29,154 nucleotides of DNA from SVTX01 sp045585895 (GTDB lineage Bacteria; Bacillota; Clostridia; Oscillospirales; CAG-272): contig JAZMZI010000062.1 in assembly GCA_045585895.1 (NCBI GenBank), positions 1 to 29,154 of the forward strand, read 5' to 3'. Shown here in pieces: positions 17,132 through 24,990 of this stretch. The notes under the pieces were generated by a model. It ran no database searches, was not told the origin of the DNA, and saw only the letters and a list, made by a program, of their open reading frames with translations. Position numbers and translations under genes: made by a program. The first letter of the stretch is position 1, and each line of letters begins with the position of its first letter.

Positions 17132-17932
17132 ATGGCAAACAACAAGTTTTCTCTCGAGGGCAAGATAGCTCTCGTTACGGGCGCATCCTACGGCATTGGC
17201 TTTGCTATCGCAAAGGCACTCAGCGAGGCGGGCGCAAAGATAGTATTCAACGACATCAAGCAGGAATTCGTTGACAAGGGTATCGCGGCATACGCTGAGG
17301 CAGGCATCGATGCGAAGGGCTACGTTTGCGACGTTACCGACGAGGACGCCGTAAACGCAATGGTTGCTGATATCGAAAAGACCGTTGGCGTAGTTGACAT
17401 TCTCGTTAACAACGCGGGTATCATCAAGCGTATTCCCATGACCGAAATGACTGCAGCTGAGTTCCGTCAGGTCATCGACGTCGACCTCAACGCTCCCTTC
17501 ATCTGCGCTAAGGCAGTTATCCCCTCTATGATCAAGAAGGGTCACGGTAAGATCATCAACATCTGCTCTATGATGAGCGAGCTTGGCCGTGAGACCGTAT
17601 CCGCATACGCGGCTGCTAAGGGCGGTCTCAAGATGCTTACCAAGAATATAGCAAGTGAGTACGGCGAATACAACATTCAGTGCAACGGTATCGGCCCCGG
17701 TTACATAGCTACTCCCCAGACCGCTCCCCTCCGCGAGATTCAGCCCGACGGAAGCCGCCATCCCTTCGACAGCTTCATTATCGCAAAGACCCCCGCGGCT
17801 CGTTGGGGCGACCCCGAGGATCTTGCAGGTCCCGCAGTATTCCTTGCAAGCGAGGCGTCCGATTTCGTAAACGGTCACATTCTTTACGTTGACGGCGGTA
17901 TTCTCGCTTATATCGGCAAGCAGCCTAAGTAA
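17132..17932 (+). CDS. kduD: KduD-type short-chain dehydrogenase (gluconate 5-dehydrogenase family)
   Basis: A 266-aa classical SDR. The NAD(P) motif TGASYGIG starts at residue 16, and NNAG follows. The catalytic Ser146, Tyr159 and Lys163 are in place (CSMMSELG, then SAYAAAKGG). The C-terminus ARWGDPEDLAGPAVFLAS, then NGHILYVDGGI, is typical of the gluconate 5-dehydrogenase/2-deoxy-D-gluconate 3-dehydrogenase branch. In this operon the expected reaction is reduction of the KduI product (3-deoxy-2,5-hexodiulosonate) to 2-keto-3-deoxygluconate; gluconate 5-dehydrogenase activity is the alternative. An in-frame TTG at 17114 exists, but AAAGGA at 17117-17122 fits ATG at 17132. It lies 27 bases after the lyase gene. 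A strong hairpin follows at 17966. Confidence 0.9.
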   Translation: MANNKFSLEGKIALVTGASYGIGFAIAKALSEAGAKIVFNDIKQEFVDKGIAAYAEAGIDAKGYVCDVTDEDAVNAMVADIEKTVGVVDILVNNAGIIKRIPMTEMTAAEFRQVIDVDLNAPFICAKAVIPSMIKKGHGKIINICSMMSELGRETVSAYAAAKGGLKMLTKNIASEYGEYNIQCNGIGPGYIATPQTAPLREIQPDGSRHPFDSFIIAKTPAARWGDPEDLAGPAVFLASEASDFVNGHILYVDGGILAYIGKQPK

Positions 17933-17965
17933 TCTTTGGCATAAATCCAAAAGATTACGGTGAAG

Positions 17966-18068
17966 TATTCGGGTCGGCAAGTCCGACCCGAATATAAAAT
18001 TCGTGCTATGCGCGAGTGAAATGCTTCGCGAGCGAAGCGTTTAGGAAGAAATTCGCCTTGCGAATTTC
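17966..18068 (+). terminator. Three consecutive hairpins between kduD and the first GH88 gene
   Basis: Hairpin 1 is a perfect 12-bp stem, TATTCGGGTCGG (17966-17977) with CCGACCCGAATA (17983-17994), followed by TAAAATT. Hairpin 2 pairs GCTTCG (18023-18028) with CGAAGC (18033-18038). Hairpin 3 pairs GAAATTCG (18048-18055) with CGAATTTC (18061-18068). The T-run after hairpin 1 is poor, so it is at best a partial terminator or an mRNA stabiliser. No new promoter is evident before the GH88 gene. Confidence 0.55.
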
Positions 18069-18088
18069 AATTTTGGAGGACTAACCCT

Positions 18089-19237
18089 ATGTTTTACGAC
18101 GATTACATTGAACAAAATAAGGAATGGATAGACGGAGTGTTTGAAAAGCTTGATAAGAAGCTTTCACGCGTTGCCGTCAAGAGCCGAGAGAAGATCCCCT
18201 ACACCGTTGACAAGGACGGCAACCACGACGACAGAAGCAATGCCCCCCATATGTGGACCAACGGCTTTTGGGGCGGTCTTATGTGGCTTATGTACGAGCA
18301 CACGAAGAACGAAGACTACAAGCTTTCCGCGCTTCGCGTTGAAGAAAAGCAGGACGCGGCGTTCGGTGACGTGACGGGGCTTCACCACGACGTGGGCTTT
18401 ATGTGGCACATTCTCTCGGGCGCCAACTACCGTATTACGGGCGACAGAGCCGCGAGAAACAGAAACCTTCTCTGCGCTATGACTTTAGCTTCTCGCTTCA
18501 AGCTGAACGGAGGCTATATCCGAGCTTGGAACGGTATGACGGGCGACGGCAGAAACAGCGACGGCTGGACCATCATCGACTGTATGATGAATCTTCCTCT
18601 GCTATACTGGGCAAGCGAGGAGATAGGCGACGACCGCTTCAAGCAGATCGCTATGGCACACGCTGATACTGCTATGACTCATCACGTCCGTCCCGACGGA
18701 AGCGTTAATCACATCGTTACTCACGACCTTGAAACGGGTGAAATGACGGGAGTTTTCGGCGGTCAGGGCTACTCTGCCACCTCTTGCTGGACGAGAGGCG
18801 AGGGCTGGGCGCTTTACGGTTATATTCTTTCTTACATTCACACGGGTGAAGAAAGATATCTCAATACCGCAAAAAGAGTCGCACACTACACCATAGCGGC
18901 GCTTGCCGAAAGCGACTTTGTCGTTCCCGCCGATTTCCGCTCACCTGCCGAGCCCGTATATTACGACTCCACCGCCGCTTGTCTTTTCGCTTGTGGACTT
19001 ATTGAGATCGCAAAAGCCGTTCCCGAGTATGAGAAAAAGACCTATCTTACAGCCGCCGTCAAGATACTTAAGGTACTTGACGAAAGATTCTGCGACTGGA
19101 GCGAGGATAACGACGCAGTTGTTACGATGGGCACCGAGGCTTACTACGGCGGTCAGAACAAGGTAATAGTTTACGCAGATTACTATTTTGCCGAGGCTAT
19201 CTTGAAGCTTCGCGGCTCGGAATTCCTTCCTTGGTAA
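18089..19237 (+). CDS. GH88 unsaturated glucuronyl hydrolase (copy 1)
   Basis: A 382-aa cytoplasmic enzyme of usual GH88 length, with no signal peptide. It has the family landmarks MWTNGFWGGLMWLMY, HHDVGFM, DGWTIIDCMMNLPLL, HVRPDGSVNHIV, GYSATSCWTRGEGWALYG and DSTAACLFACGL. The two catalytic aspartates are D101 (in HHDVGF) and D164 (in IIDCMM), matching the spacing of D88 and D149 in Bacillus UGL. The enzyme hydrates the double bond of a 4,5-unsaturated uronate at the non-reducing end, releasing 5-keto-4-deoxyuronate for KduI. GGAGGA at 18075-18080 lies eight bases before ATG. A tandem paralogue follows after 50 bases. GH105 is less likely because the GH88 motifs fit better. Confidence 0.92.
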   Translation: MFYDDYIEQNKEWIDGVFEKLDKKLSRVAVKSREKIPYTVDKDGNHDDRSNAPHMWTNGFWGGLMWLMYEHTKNEDYKLSALRVEEKQDAAFGDVTGLHHDVGFMWHILSGANYRITGDRAARNRNLLCAMTLASRFKLNGGYIRAWNGMTGDGRNSDGWTIIDCMMNLPLLYWASEEIGDDRFKQIAMAHADTAMTHHVRPDGSVNHIVTHDLETGEMTGVFGGQGYSATSCWTRGEGWALYGYILSYIHTGEERYLNTAKRVAHYTIAALAESDFVVPADFRSPAEPVYYDSTAACLFACGLIEIAKAVPEYEKKTYLTAAVKILKVLDERFCDWSEDNDAVVTMGTEAYYGGQNKVIVYADYYFAEAILKLRGSEFLPW

Positions 19238-19257
19238 TATAATATTACAATTTATAC

Positions 19258-19272
19258 CGTCGCATTGCGACG
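19258..19272 (+). other. Perfect 15-bp palindrome between the GH88 genes
   Basis: CGTCGCATTGCGACG is symmetric around its central T. It lies just upstream of the TGGAG ribosome site of the second GH88 gene. It could be an operator half or an mRNA hairpin; its role is unknown. Confidence 0.4.
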
Positions 19273-19287
19273 AAATGGAGATTAAAA

Positions 19288-20439
19288 ATGCATTACGACG
19301 AAATAATTGCTCAAAATCAGGCTTGGATAGACGAGACCTGGGCAAAGATCGAAAAAAAGGCTTCTGCGGCAGCCGTTAAGAGCCGCAATAAGATCCCCTA
19401 CACCGTTGACGGTGCAGGAAATCATACCGACACGACGAAAAATCCCCATATGTGGACCAACGGTTTCTGGGGCGCTTATATGTGGCTTATGTACGAGGCA
19501 ACGAAGAACGAGGACTTTGCCGTCACCGCAAGAAACTGCGAAAAGATTATGGACGCTTGCTTCAACGACATGGACGAGCTTCATCACGACGTTGGCTTTA
19601 TGTGGCACATTATGTGCGGCGCAAGATACGCGCTGACCGGTGAAAAGGACGCGAGAAACAAGGATCTTCTTTGCGCTATGACTTTGGCTTCCCGCTTCAA
19701 GCTTAACGGCGGTTACATCCGCGCATGGAACGGCGAGTGGAAGGGCGAGAACAACGACGGCTGGACTATTATCGACTGTCTTATGAATCTTCCTCTCCTC
19801 TTCTGGGCAAGCCGCGAGATCGGAGACGACCGCTTCGCGCAGATCGCGCTCTCTCACCTTGATATGGTTATGGAGCATCACATCCGTCCCGACGGAAGCG
19901 TTAATCACATCGTTTTCCACGACACAGAGACGGGCGAAATGACCGGCACTCACCGCGGTCAGGGTTACGCCGTAGGTTCAACTTGGTCAAGAGGCGCTTC
20001 TTGGGCAGTCTACGGCTTTGCTTTGGCTTACGCTCACACGGGGGACGAAAAATATCTTAACGTGGCAAAGAAGGTAGCAAACGACTTTATCGCAAATCTC
20101 TCTGTTGAGGGGTGGTTGCCTTTAGTTGACTTCCGCGCACCCGCCACTCCCGTACAGTACGACTCCACCGCGGGCGCTATCGCATCCTGCGGATTTATAG
20201 AGATTGCAAAGCATTGCCCCGAGCACGAAAAGAAGCTTTACTTGAAGGCGGCTCTCAATACCCTTCAGGCTATGAACAAGAGCTTCTGCCGTTGGGGAGA
20301 CAATATCGATGCCTTCCTCGATTGCGGTAAGGAGGAATACCACTTTGGTCAGAGCCACCCCATAATCTACGGCGACTTCTTCTACGCCGAGGCAATTCTT
20401 AAGTTAAAGGGATCAGAATTCAATCCCTGGACGATCTGA
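19288..20439 (+). CDS. GH88 unsaturated glucuronyl hydrolase (copy 2)
   Basis: A 383-aa tandem paralogue of the preceding gene with the same architecture. Catalytic D101 (HHDVGF) and D163 (IIDCLM) are intact. MWTNGFWGAYMWLMYEA, HIRPDGSVNHIVFHD, TWSRGASWAVYGF and DSTAGAIASCGF are present. It is cytoplasmic. The substrate-facing differences (for example RGEGW in copy 1 versus RGASW here) suggest that the two copies prefer different linkages or neighbouring sugars; this is inference. The ribosome site TGGAG at 19276-19280 is followed seven bases later by ATG. An out-of-frame ATG at 19275 is ignored. Both copies would yield 5-keto-4-deoxyuronate for KduI. Confidence 0.92.
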   Translation: MHYDEIIAQNQAWIDETWAKIEKKASAAAVKSRNKIPYTVDGAGNHTDTTKNPHMWTNGFWGAYMWLMYEATKNEDFAVTARNCEKIMDACFNDMDELHHDVGFMWHIMCGARYALTGEKDARNKDLLCAMTLASRFKLNGGYIRAWNGEWKGENNDGWTIIDCLMNLPLLFWASREIGDDRFAQIALSHLDMVMEHHIRPDGSVNHIVFHDTETGEMTGTHRGQGYAVGSTWSRGASWAVYGFALAYAHTGDEKYLNVAKKVANDFIANLSVEGWLPLVDFRAPATPVQYDSTAGAIASCGFIEIAKHCPEHEKKLYLKAALNTLQAMNKSFCRWGDNIDAFLDCGKEEYHFGQSHPIIYGDFFYAEAILKLKGSEFNPWTI

Positions 20440-20547
20440 TCTTAAATTTTGATTTATGGGTTAGTTGAACGCCCCCTACGACAATGTTTATCTTAAACGC
20501 ACCGCTAACCCCCAATTTTCCAAACAACATTTTTTGAGGAAAACAAT
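20440..20547 (+). other. Intercistronic gap with weak inverted repeat
   Basis: GGGTTAG (20458-20464) can pair with CTAACCC (20505-20511) across a 40-base loop. No promoter boxes or T-run are evident. GAGGA at 20536-20540 is the ribosome site of the next gene. Confidence 0.3.
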
Positions 20548-22617
20548 ATGTCAAACACTTTTTTCAAATCTGCCCTTCCCGTCTGGATCGAGGGCAGAGA
20601 TACGGAATGGAACGTCTCGGCAAGGCTGACATATGCCGCTAAGGACCTTTCGGGCGCAAAAATGACCCTCACGGGTGCCTCCTTCTATCAGGTATTCGTG
20701 GGAGATAAGCTTATTCACTTCGGTCCCGCAAGAAAAGGCGCGGGATACGTGGGAGTTGACACTCTTACCCTTCCCGACGTTGAAAACGCCGAAATTTCGG
20801 TCATTGTGGCGGGCTATTACTGCCGCTGCTTCAACGGTGTGAGAAATCCCTCCTTCATTCAGGCTGAAATAGAGGCTGCCGACGGCACCGTTCTGGCGGC
20901 AACCGGCAAGGACGGCTTTATTTGCCGCGAATACGACGCAAAGCTTAAAAAGGTTATGCGCTACTCTTATCAGAGGCAGTTTTCAGAGTCTTACGATTTT
21001 TCACGCGCGGACAAGGAGGCAAATTTTACGGTCTCCTCCCCCGATCTGACCTACGTTCCCAGAGGAGTCGATCTTCTTGATCTTGACGAAAAAATCGCCA
21101 AACTCAAAGAAGTCGGCGCGTATACGATGAAGACCGAGCTGAATTATCAGCTTCGCCGCTTTATGATATCTCCCCCCACTCCCGATTACGATCAGTACGC
21201 TCCCGAAGCTCTTGAGACTAATCCCTTCTTCGAGTACCTTAAAATGGTGCCCGATTACACTGCAGAGGTCGCTCGCGGCTCGGCTAACACTCTTGAGCAT
21301 TGGGATCTCGGCAAGATAGAGACGGGATTTTTGCACCTCAAGGTCAACGCAAAGAAAAACAGTCGTATGATCGTAGCCTTTGCGGAACAGAGATACGACG
21401 ACGGCCGTCCCAATCCTCTCACTGCCGACGCTTGCAACTGCGTCGAATGGAGACTCCCCGCAGGCGAATACTCTCTTTACAGTCTCGAGCCCTACACCGT
21501 TATGGGTGTTGAAATAATGGTGACCGAGGGCGAGATATCCATCGATTACGTCGGAGTTACCGAGTGCGCTTATTCCGCGCGAAAGATAAAGCCTTATAAG
21601 GTTACCGATCCCGAGCTTGCCCTCGTATATCAGGCGGCTATCGATACCTTCCGTCAGAACGCAGTGGATATATATATGGACTGCCCCTCCAGAGAGCGCG
21701 CGGGATGGCTTTGCGACAGCTACTATACCTCGCAGACCGAATACGCTCTCACGGGTACGACTACGGTTGAGGACGAGTTTCTTAACAACTACCGTACCTC
21801 GGGTACGAGAGCAGATCTTGGCGGCGTGGTGGACATGTGCTATCCCGCTGACTGCCGCGGCGAGTTCATCCCTCAGTGGGCGATGTGGTACGTGCTTGAG
21901 CTTAACGACTACTTCACAAAGCGAGGCAGAGCCGACAGGAAAGAAGACTTTAAAGAACAGCTTTATACCCTTCTCGGCTTCTTTAAAAAGTACGAAAACG
22001 AGTTCGGACTCCTCGAAATGCTTCCCGGTTGGAACTTCGTTGAGTGGTCTGCGCTGAACAAACGCGTCCGCGACGTAAGCTGGCCCACCAATATGCTTTA
22101 TAGCGAGGCGGTAGCGATCATCGGTAAACTTTACGGAGACGAAGAGCTTATCAAGAAATCCGCCGATCTCCGCAAGACCATTAAGGATATGGCTTTCAAC
22201 GGCAAGCTTTTCCTTGACAGAGCTATGAGACAGGAGGACGGAACGCTGAAGAATACCGACGAGCTTTCCGAGACCACGCAGTACTACGCGCTCCGCTTCG
22301 GTCTTGCCGATATTGAAAACGAGGAATTCGCTTATATCAAGGACATGGTATTCAACGTATTCGGCAAGGATATCATGAAGGAAAAATGCCCCGAAATAGA
22401 GCCTTCAAACGCTCTTCCCGGCTTCTATATACGAAGTGAGCTTTTGCTCAAATGGAAAAAGTACCCCGAACTTGCGGAATACGTAAAGCATTTCTTCCTT
22501 CCCATGGCGGAGAAGACGGGTACTCTTTGGGAGCATAAGCACAACGCGGCAAGCTGTGACCACGGATTTGCGTCCTACGTTGCTATAGTGATCAAGGCTT
22601 GTCAGGAGAATATGTGA
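20548..22617 (+). CDS. GH78 alpha-L-rhamnosidase-like enzyme (copy 1)
   Basis: A 689-aa enzyme, shorter than many GH78 members (often 850-1100), with no signal peptide, so it should act on imported oligosaccharides. Residues about 1-340 are beta-sandwich domains (LTGASFYQVFVGDKLIHFGP). Residues about 350-689 are the (alpha/alpha)6 catalytic barrel. The hallmark DCPSRERAGWLCD gives D378, E383 and D390, the same 0/+5/+12 spacing as D567, E572 and D579 of Bacillus RhaB. E662 in GTLWE matches the catalytic E841. The expected reaction is release of terminal alpha-L-rhamnose; related exo-activities within the clan cannot be excluded. Its stop codon overlaps the ribosome site of its paralogue, ten bases upstream of that gene. 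Confidence 0.9.
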   Translation: MSNTFFKSALPVWIEGRDTEWNVSARLTYAAKDLSGAKMTLTGASFYQVFVGDKLIHFGPARKGAGYVGVDTLTLPDVENAEISVIVAGYYCRCFNGVRNPSFIQAEIEAADGTVLAATGKDGFICREYDAKLKKVMRYSYQRQFSESYDFSRADKEANFTVSSPDLTYVPRGVDLLDLDEKIAKLKEVGAYTMKTELNYQLRRFMISPPTPDYDQYAPEALETNPFFEYLKMVPDYTAEVARGSANTLEHWDLGKIETGFLHLKVNAKKNSRMIVAFAEQRYDDGRPNPLTADACNCVEWRLPAGEYSLYSLEPYTVMGVEIMVTEGEISIDYVGVTECAYSARKIKPYKVTDPELALVYQAAIDTFRQNAVDIYMDCPSRERAGWLCDSYYTSQTEYALTGTTTVEDEFLNNYRTSGTRADLGGVVDMCYPADCRGEFIPQWAMWYVLELNDYFTKRGRADRKEDFKEQLYTLLGFFKKYENEFGLLEMLPGWNFVEWSALNKRVRDVSWPTNMLYSEAVAIIGKLYGDEELIKKSADLRKTIKDMAFNGKLFLDRAMRQEDGTLKNTDELSETTQYYALRFGLADIENEEFAYIKDMVFNVFGKDIMKEKCPEIEPSNALPGFYIRSELLLKWKKYPELAEYVKHFFLPMAEKTGTLWEHKHNAASCDHGFASYVAIVIKACQENM

Positions 22618-22627
22618 GGTAATACTT

Positions 22628-24697
22628 ATGAATAATAATTTTTTTAAGTCTGCCCTTCCTGTCTGGATCGAAGGCAGAGACAGAGAATGGAATGTGACCG
22701 CCGAGCTTTGCTTTGCGGCAAAAGATCTCAAAAACGCAACTCTGACTCTTACGGGAGCAAGCTATTATCAGGTCTATCTCGGTCAGAAGCTGCTTCATTT
22801 CGGCCCCGCAAAAAAGGCTATCGGCTACGCGGGAGTTGACGTTATCCCCCTCCCCGACGTTGAGGATGATACGCTTTATATCCGCGTCGCGGGCTACTAC
22901 CTCGGCTGCTACAACGGCTGTATAACTCCCTCCTTCGTTCAGGCGGAGATCGAGCAGGACGGCGAGCTTCTCGCCGCTACGGGCAAGGGCGGCTTCGAGT
23001 GCCGTCTCTATACTCCCAAGCTTCAAAGAGTTATGCGCTACTCACATCAAAGACAGTTCTCGGAGTGCTATAACCTTTTCCGACAGCCGATAAAGACGAA
23101 ATTTGCCGTCGTTGACCCCGAAGTCACTCTTATCCCCCGTAACGTCGATCTCGCTGACCTTGACGTAAAGCCTGCAAAATACGTGGCTTGCGCTCCCTAC
23201 ACGATGCAGGAGGAGGTCAAGCACCCTCTTCGCGGCTACCAGACGGGTCCCGCCTGCGAGTACGCGCCCAATCAGTTCCCCTACGATGAGCTTGACTCCA
23301 AGCCCTTCGTTGAGTACCTCAAGATGGTTCCCGACTACTCCGCAGAGTGCGTTCGCGGAACGGCAAACACAGTCGAGCATTGGGATCTCGGCAGGATAGA
23401 GGCAGGCTTTATTACCCTCAAGGTAAACGCAAAGACCGACAGCCGCATTATCGCGGTCTTTGGTGAGCAGAATTACCCCGACGGCCGTCCCTACCCCATT
23501 CCCGTCAACGCTACCAACGCCGTTGAGTGGAGGCTCCCCGCGGGCGAATACTCTCTTTTCAGCTTTGAGCCTTATACCGTAATGGGTTTGGAGATCATGG
23601 TGACCGACGGTGAGGTCGAAGTGCTCTTCGCGGGCGTTACCGAATACTGCTATTCGGCAAAAAAGATGAAGTCTATCAAGATAGACGACCCCGAATTGGC
23701 TCTCGTTTACGAGGCGGCAAAGGCTTCCTTCCGCCACAACGCGGTTGACATCTTTATGGACTGCCCCTCCAGAGAGAGAGCAGGATGGCTCTGCGACAGC
23801 TACTACGAGGGACAGAGCGAGTATTATTTCACGGGTACTACTATGGTTGAGAACGAGTTCCTCAACAACTACCTCCTCGGAGGCGGCGCGAGAGCAGACC
23901 TTGACGGAATGGTCGAGATGTGCTACCCCGCTACGGCAACCAAGCATATTCCCCAGTGGTCTATGTGGTACGTTCTCGAGCTTTACGACTACTTCACCAA
24001 GCGCGGCCGCGGTGATAGAAAGGATGACTTCAAGGCTCAGCTCTACCGTCTTCTTGACTACTTCAAGAAGTTTGAGAACGAGTTTGGTCTCCTTGAAAGA
24101 CTTCCCAGTTGGAACTTTATCGAGTGGTCAAAGCTCAACCAAAGATACAACGACGTAAGCTGGCCCACCAATATGCTCTTCTCGGAAGCTGTCGAATGTA
24201 TCGGTAAGCTTTACGACGATCCCGCCCTTCTCGAAAAGGCAAGAAAGCTCCGCGAGACCATCAACGCTATGGCTTGGAACGGCAAAATGTACGTTGACAG
24301 AGCCATGAGACAGGAGGACGGAAGCCTCAAGAATACCGATGAGCTTTCCGAAACATGCCAGTACTACGCCTTCCGTTACGGACTTGCGGACATCAACGAG
24401 GAAAGATGCGCATACCTCAAGGATATGGTATTTAACGTCTTCGGTAAAGACGTTATGGCAGAAAAGTGCCCCGAAATAGAGCCTTCCAATTCTCTCCCCG
24501 GCTTCTATATCAGAACCGAGCTTATGATGAAGTGGAAGATGTACCCCGAGCTTATCGATTACATAAAGCACTTCTTCCTTCCTATGGCTGAGGCGACGGG
24601 AACTCTTTGGGAAAACAAGACCCCCGGTGCCAGCTGTGACCACGGATTTGCGTCCTTTATCGCAATTGCAATCGAAGAAATACAGAATAACACCTAA
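22628..24697 (+). CDS. GH78 alpha-L-rhamnosidase-like enzyme (copy 2)
   Basis: A 689-aa paralogue of exactly the same length. Catalytic residues D378, E383, D390 and E662 are at identical positions, in DCPSRERAGWLCD and GTLWE. The two copies share their first residues almost exactly (FFKSALPVWIEGRD) but diverge at about 195-225 and 430-440, where substrate loops may lie. No signal peptide is present. The start is set by GAGGT overlapping the TGA of copy 1, so translation is coupled. This is the last gene of the operon: the second MITE-like element begins on the base after its stop, and a strong terminator follows at 24947. Confidence 0.9.
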   Translation: MNNNFFKSALPVWIEGRDREWNVTAELCFAAKDLKNATLTLTGASYYQVYLGQKLLHFGPAKKAIGYAGVDVIPLPDVEDDTLYIRVAGYYLGCYNGCITPSFVQAEIEQDGELLAATGKGGFECRLYTPKLQRVMRYSHQRQFSECYNLFRQPIKTKFAVVDPEVTLIPRNVDLADLDVKPAKYVACAPYTMQEEVKHPLRGYQTGPACEYAPNQFPYDELDSKPFVEYLKMVPDYSAECVRGTANTVEHWDLGRIEAGFITLKVNAKTDSRIIAVFGEQNYPDGRPYPIPVNATNAVEWRLPAGEYSLFSFEPYTVMGLEIMVTDGEVEVLFAGVTEYCYSAKKMKSIKIDDPELALVYEAAKASFRHNAVDIFMDCPSRERAGWLCDSYYEGQSEYYFTGTTMVENEFLNNYLLGGGARADLDGMVEMCYPATATKHIPQWSMWYVLELYDYFTKRGRGDRKDDFKAQLYRLLDYFKKFENEFGLLERLPSWNFIEWSKLNQRYNDVSWPTNMLFSEAVECIGKLYDDPALLEKARKLRETINAMAWNGKMYVDRAMRQEDGSLKNTDELSETCQYYAFRYGLADINEERCAYLKDMVFNVFGKDVMAEKCPEIEPSNSLPGFYIRTELMMKWKMYPELIDYIKHFFLPMAEATGTLWENKTPGASCDHGFASFIAIAIEEIQNNT

Positions 24698-24920
24698 GGG
24701 GCTGTCTCATTAAGCGCAGAACAAAAGCCACTTTTAAAAGAAAAGACAAAATTCAACTAAAAAACATTGTTTTTGCCTTTTTGAACGTCGAAATCCGCCG
24801 ATCTTTCGGGCGGATTTCCTCATTTTATGTGGCTTTTTAGACGCGTTTTGGCTCTCTGGCGTACTCCTGTACGCCGACGAGAACCAAACCACGCCTTCTG
24901 CATCTAACTGAGACAGCCCC
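24698..24920. repeat. MITE-like intergenic element, copy 2
   Basis: A 223-bp element with terminal repeats GGGGCTGTCTCA (24698-24709) and TGAGACAGCCCC (24909-24920), a perfect 12-bp inverted match. Inside, AAAAGCCAC (24723-24731) pairs with GTGGCTTTT (24829-24837), GAAATCCGCC (24790-24799) with GGCGGATTTC (24809-24818), and GGCGTAC with GTACGCC nearby. It is homologous to 11546-11767. Its left end touches the stop codon of the GH78 gene. I see no clear target duplication and no gene inside. Confidence 0.82.
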
Positions 24921-24941
24921 TTCTCTTATCTTTTTTTAACA

Positions 24942-24980
24942 AAAACCCGCCCCCCATTTGGGAGGCGGATAATTTTTTTA
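24942..24980. terminator. Bidirectional terminator between convergent genes
   Basis: CCGCCCCCC (24947-24955), loop ATTT, GGGAGGCGG (24960-24968), one mismatch. T7 follows on the plus strand and T5 on the minus strand. It ends both the GH78 operon and the convergent surface-protein gene (stop at 24991). Confidence 0.88.
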
Positions 24981-24990
24981 TTGTGTCTTA

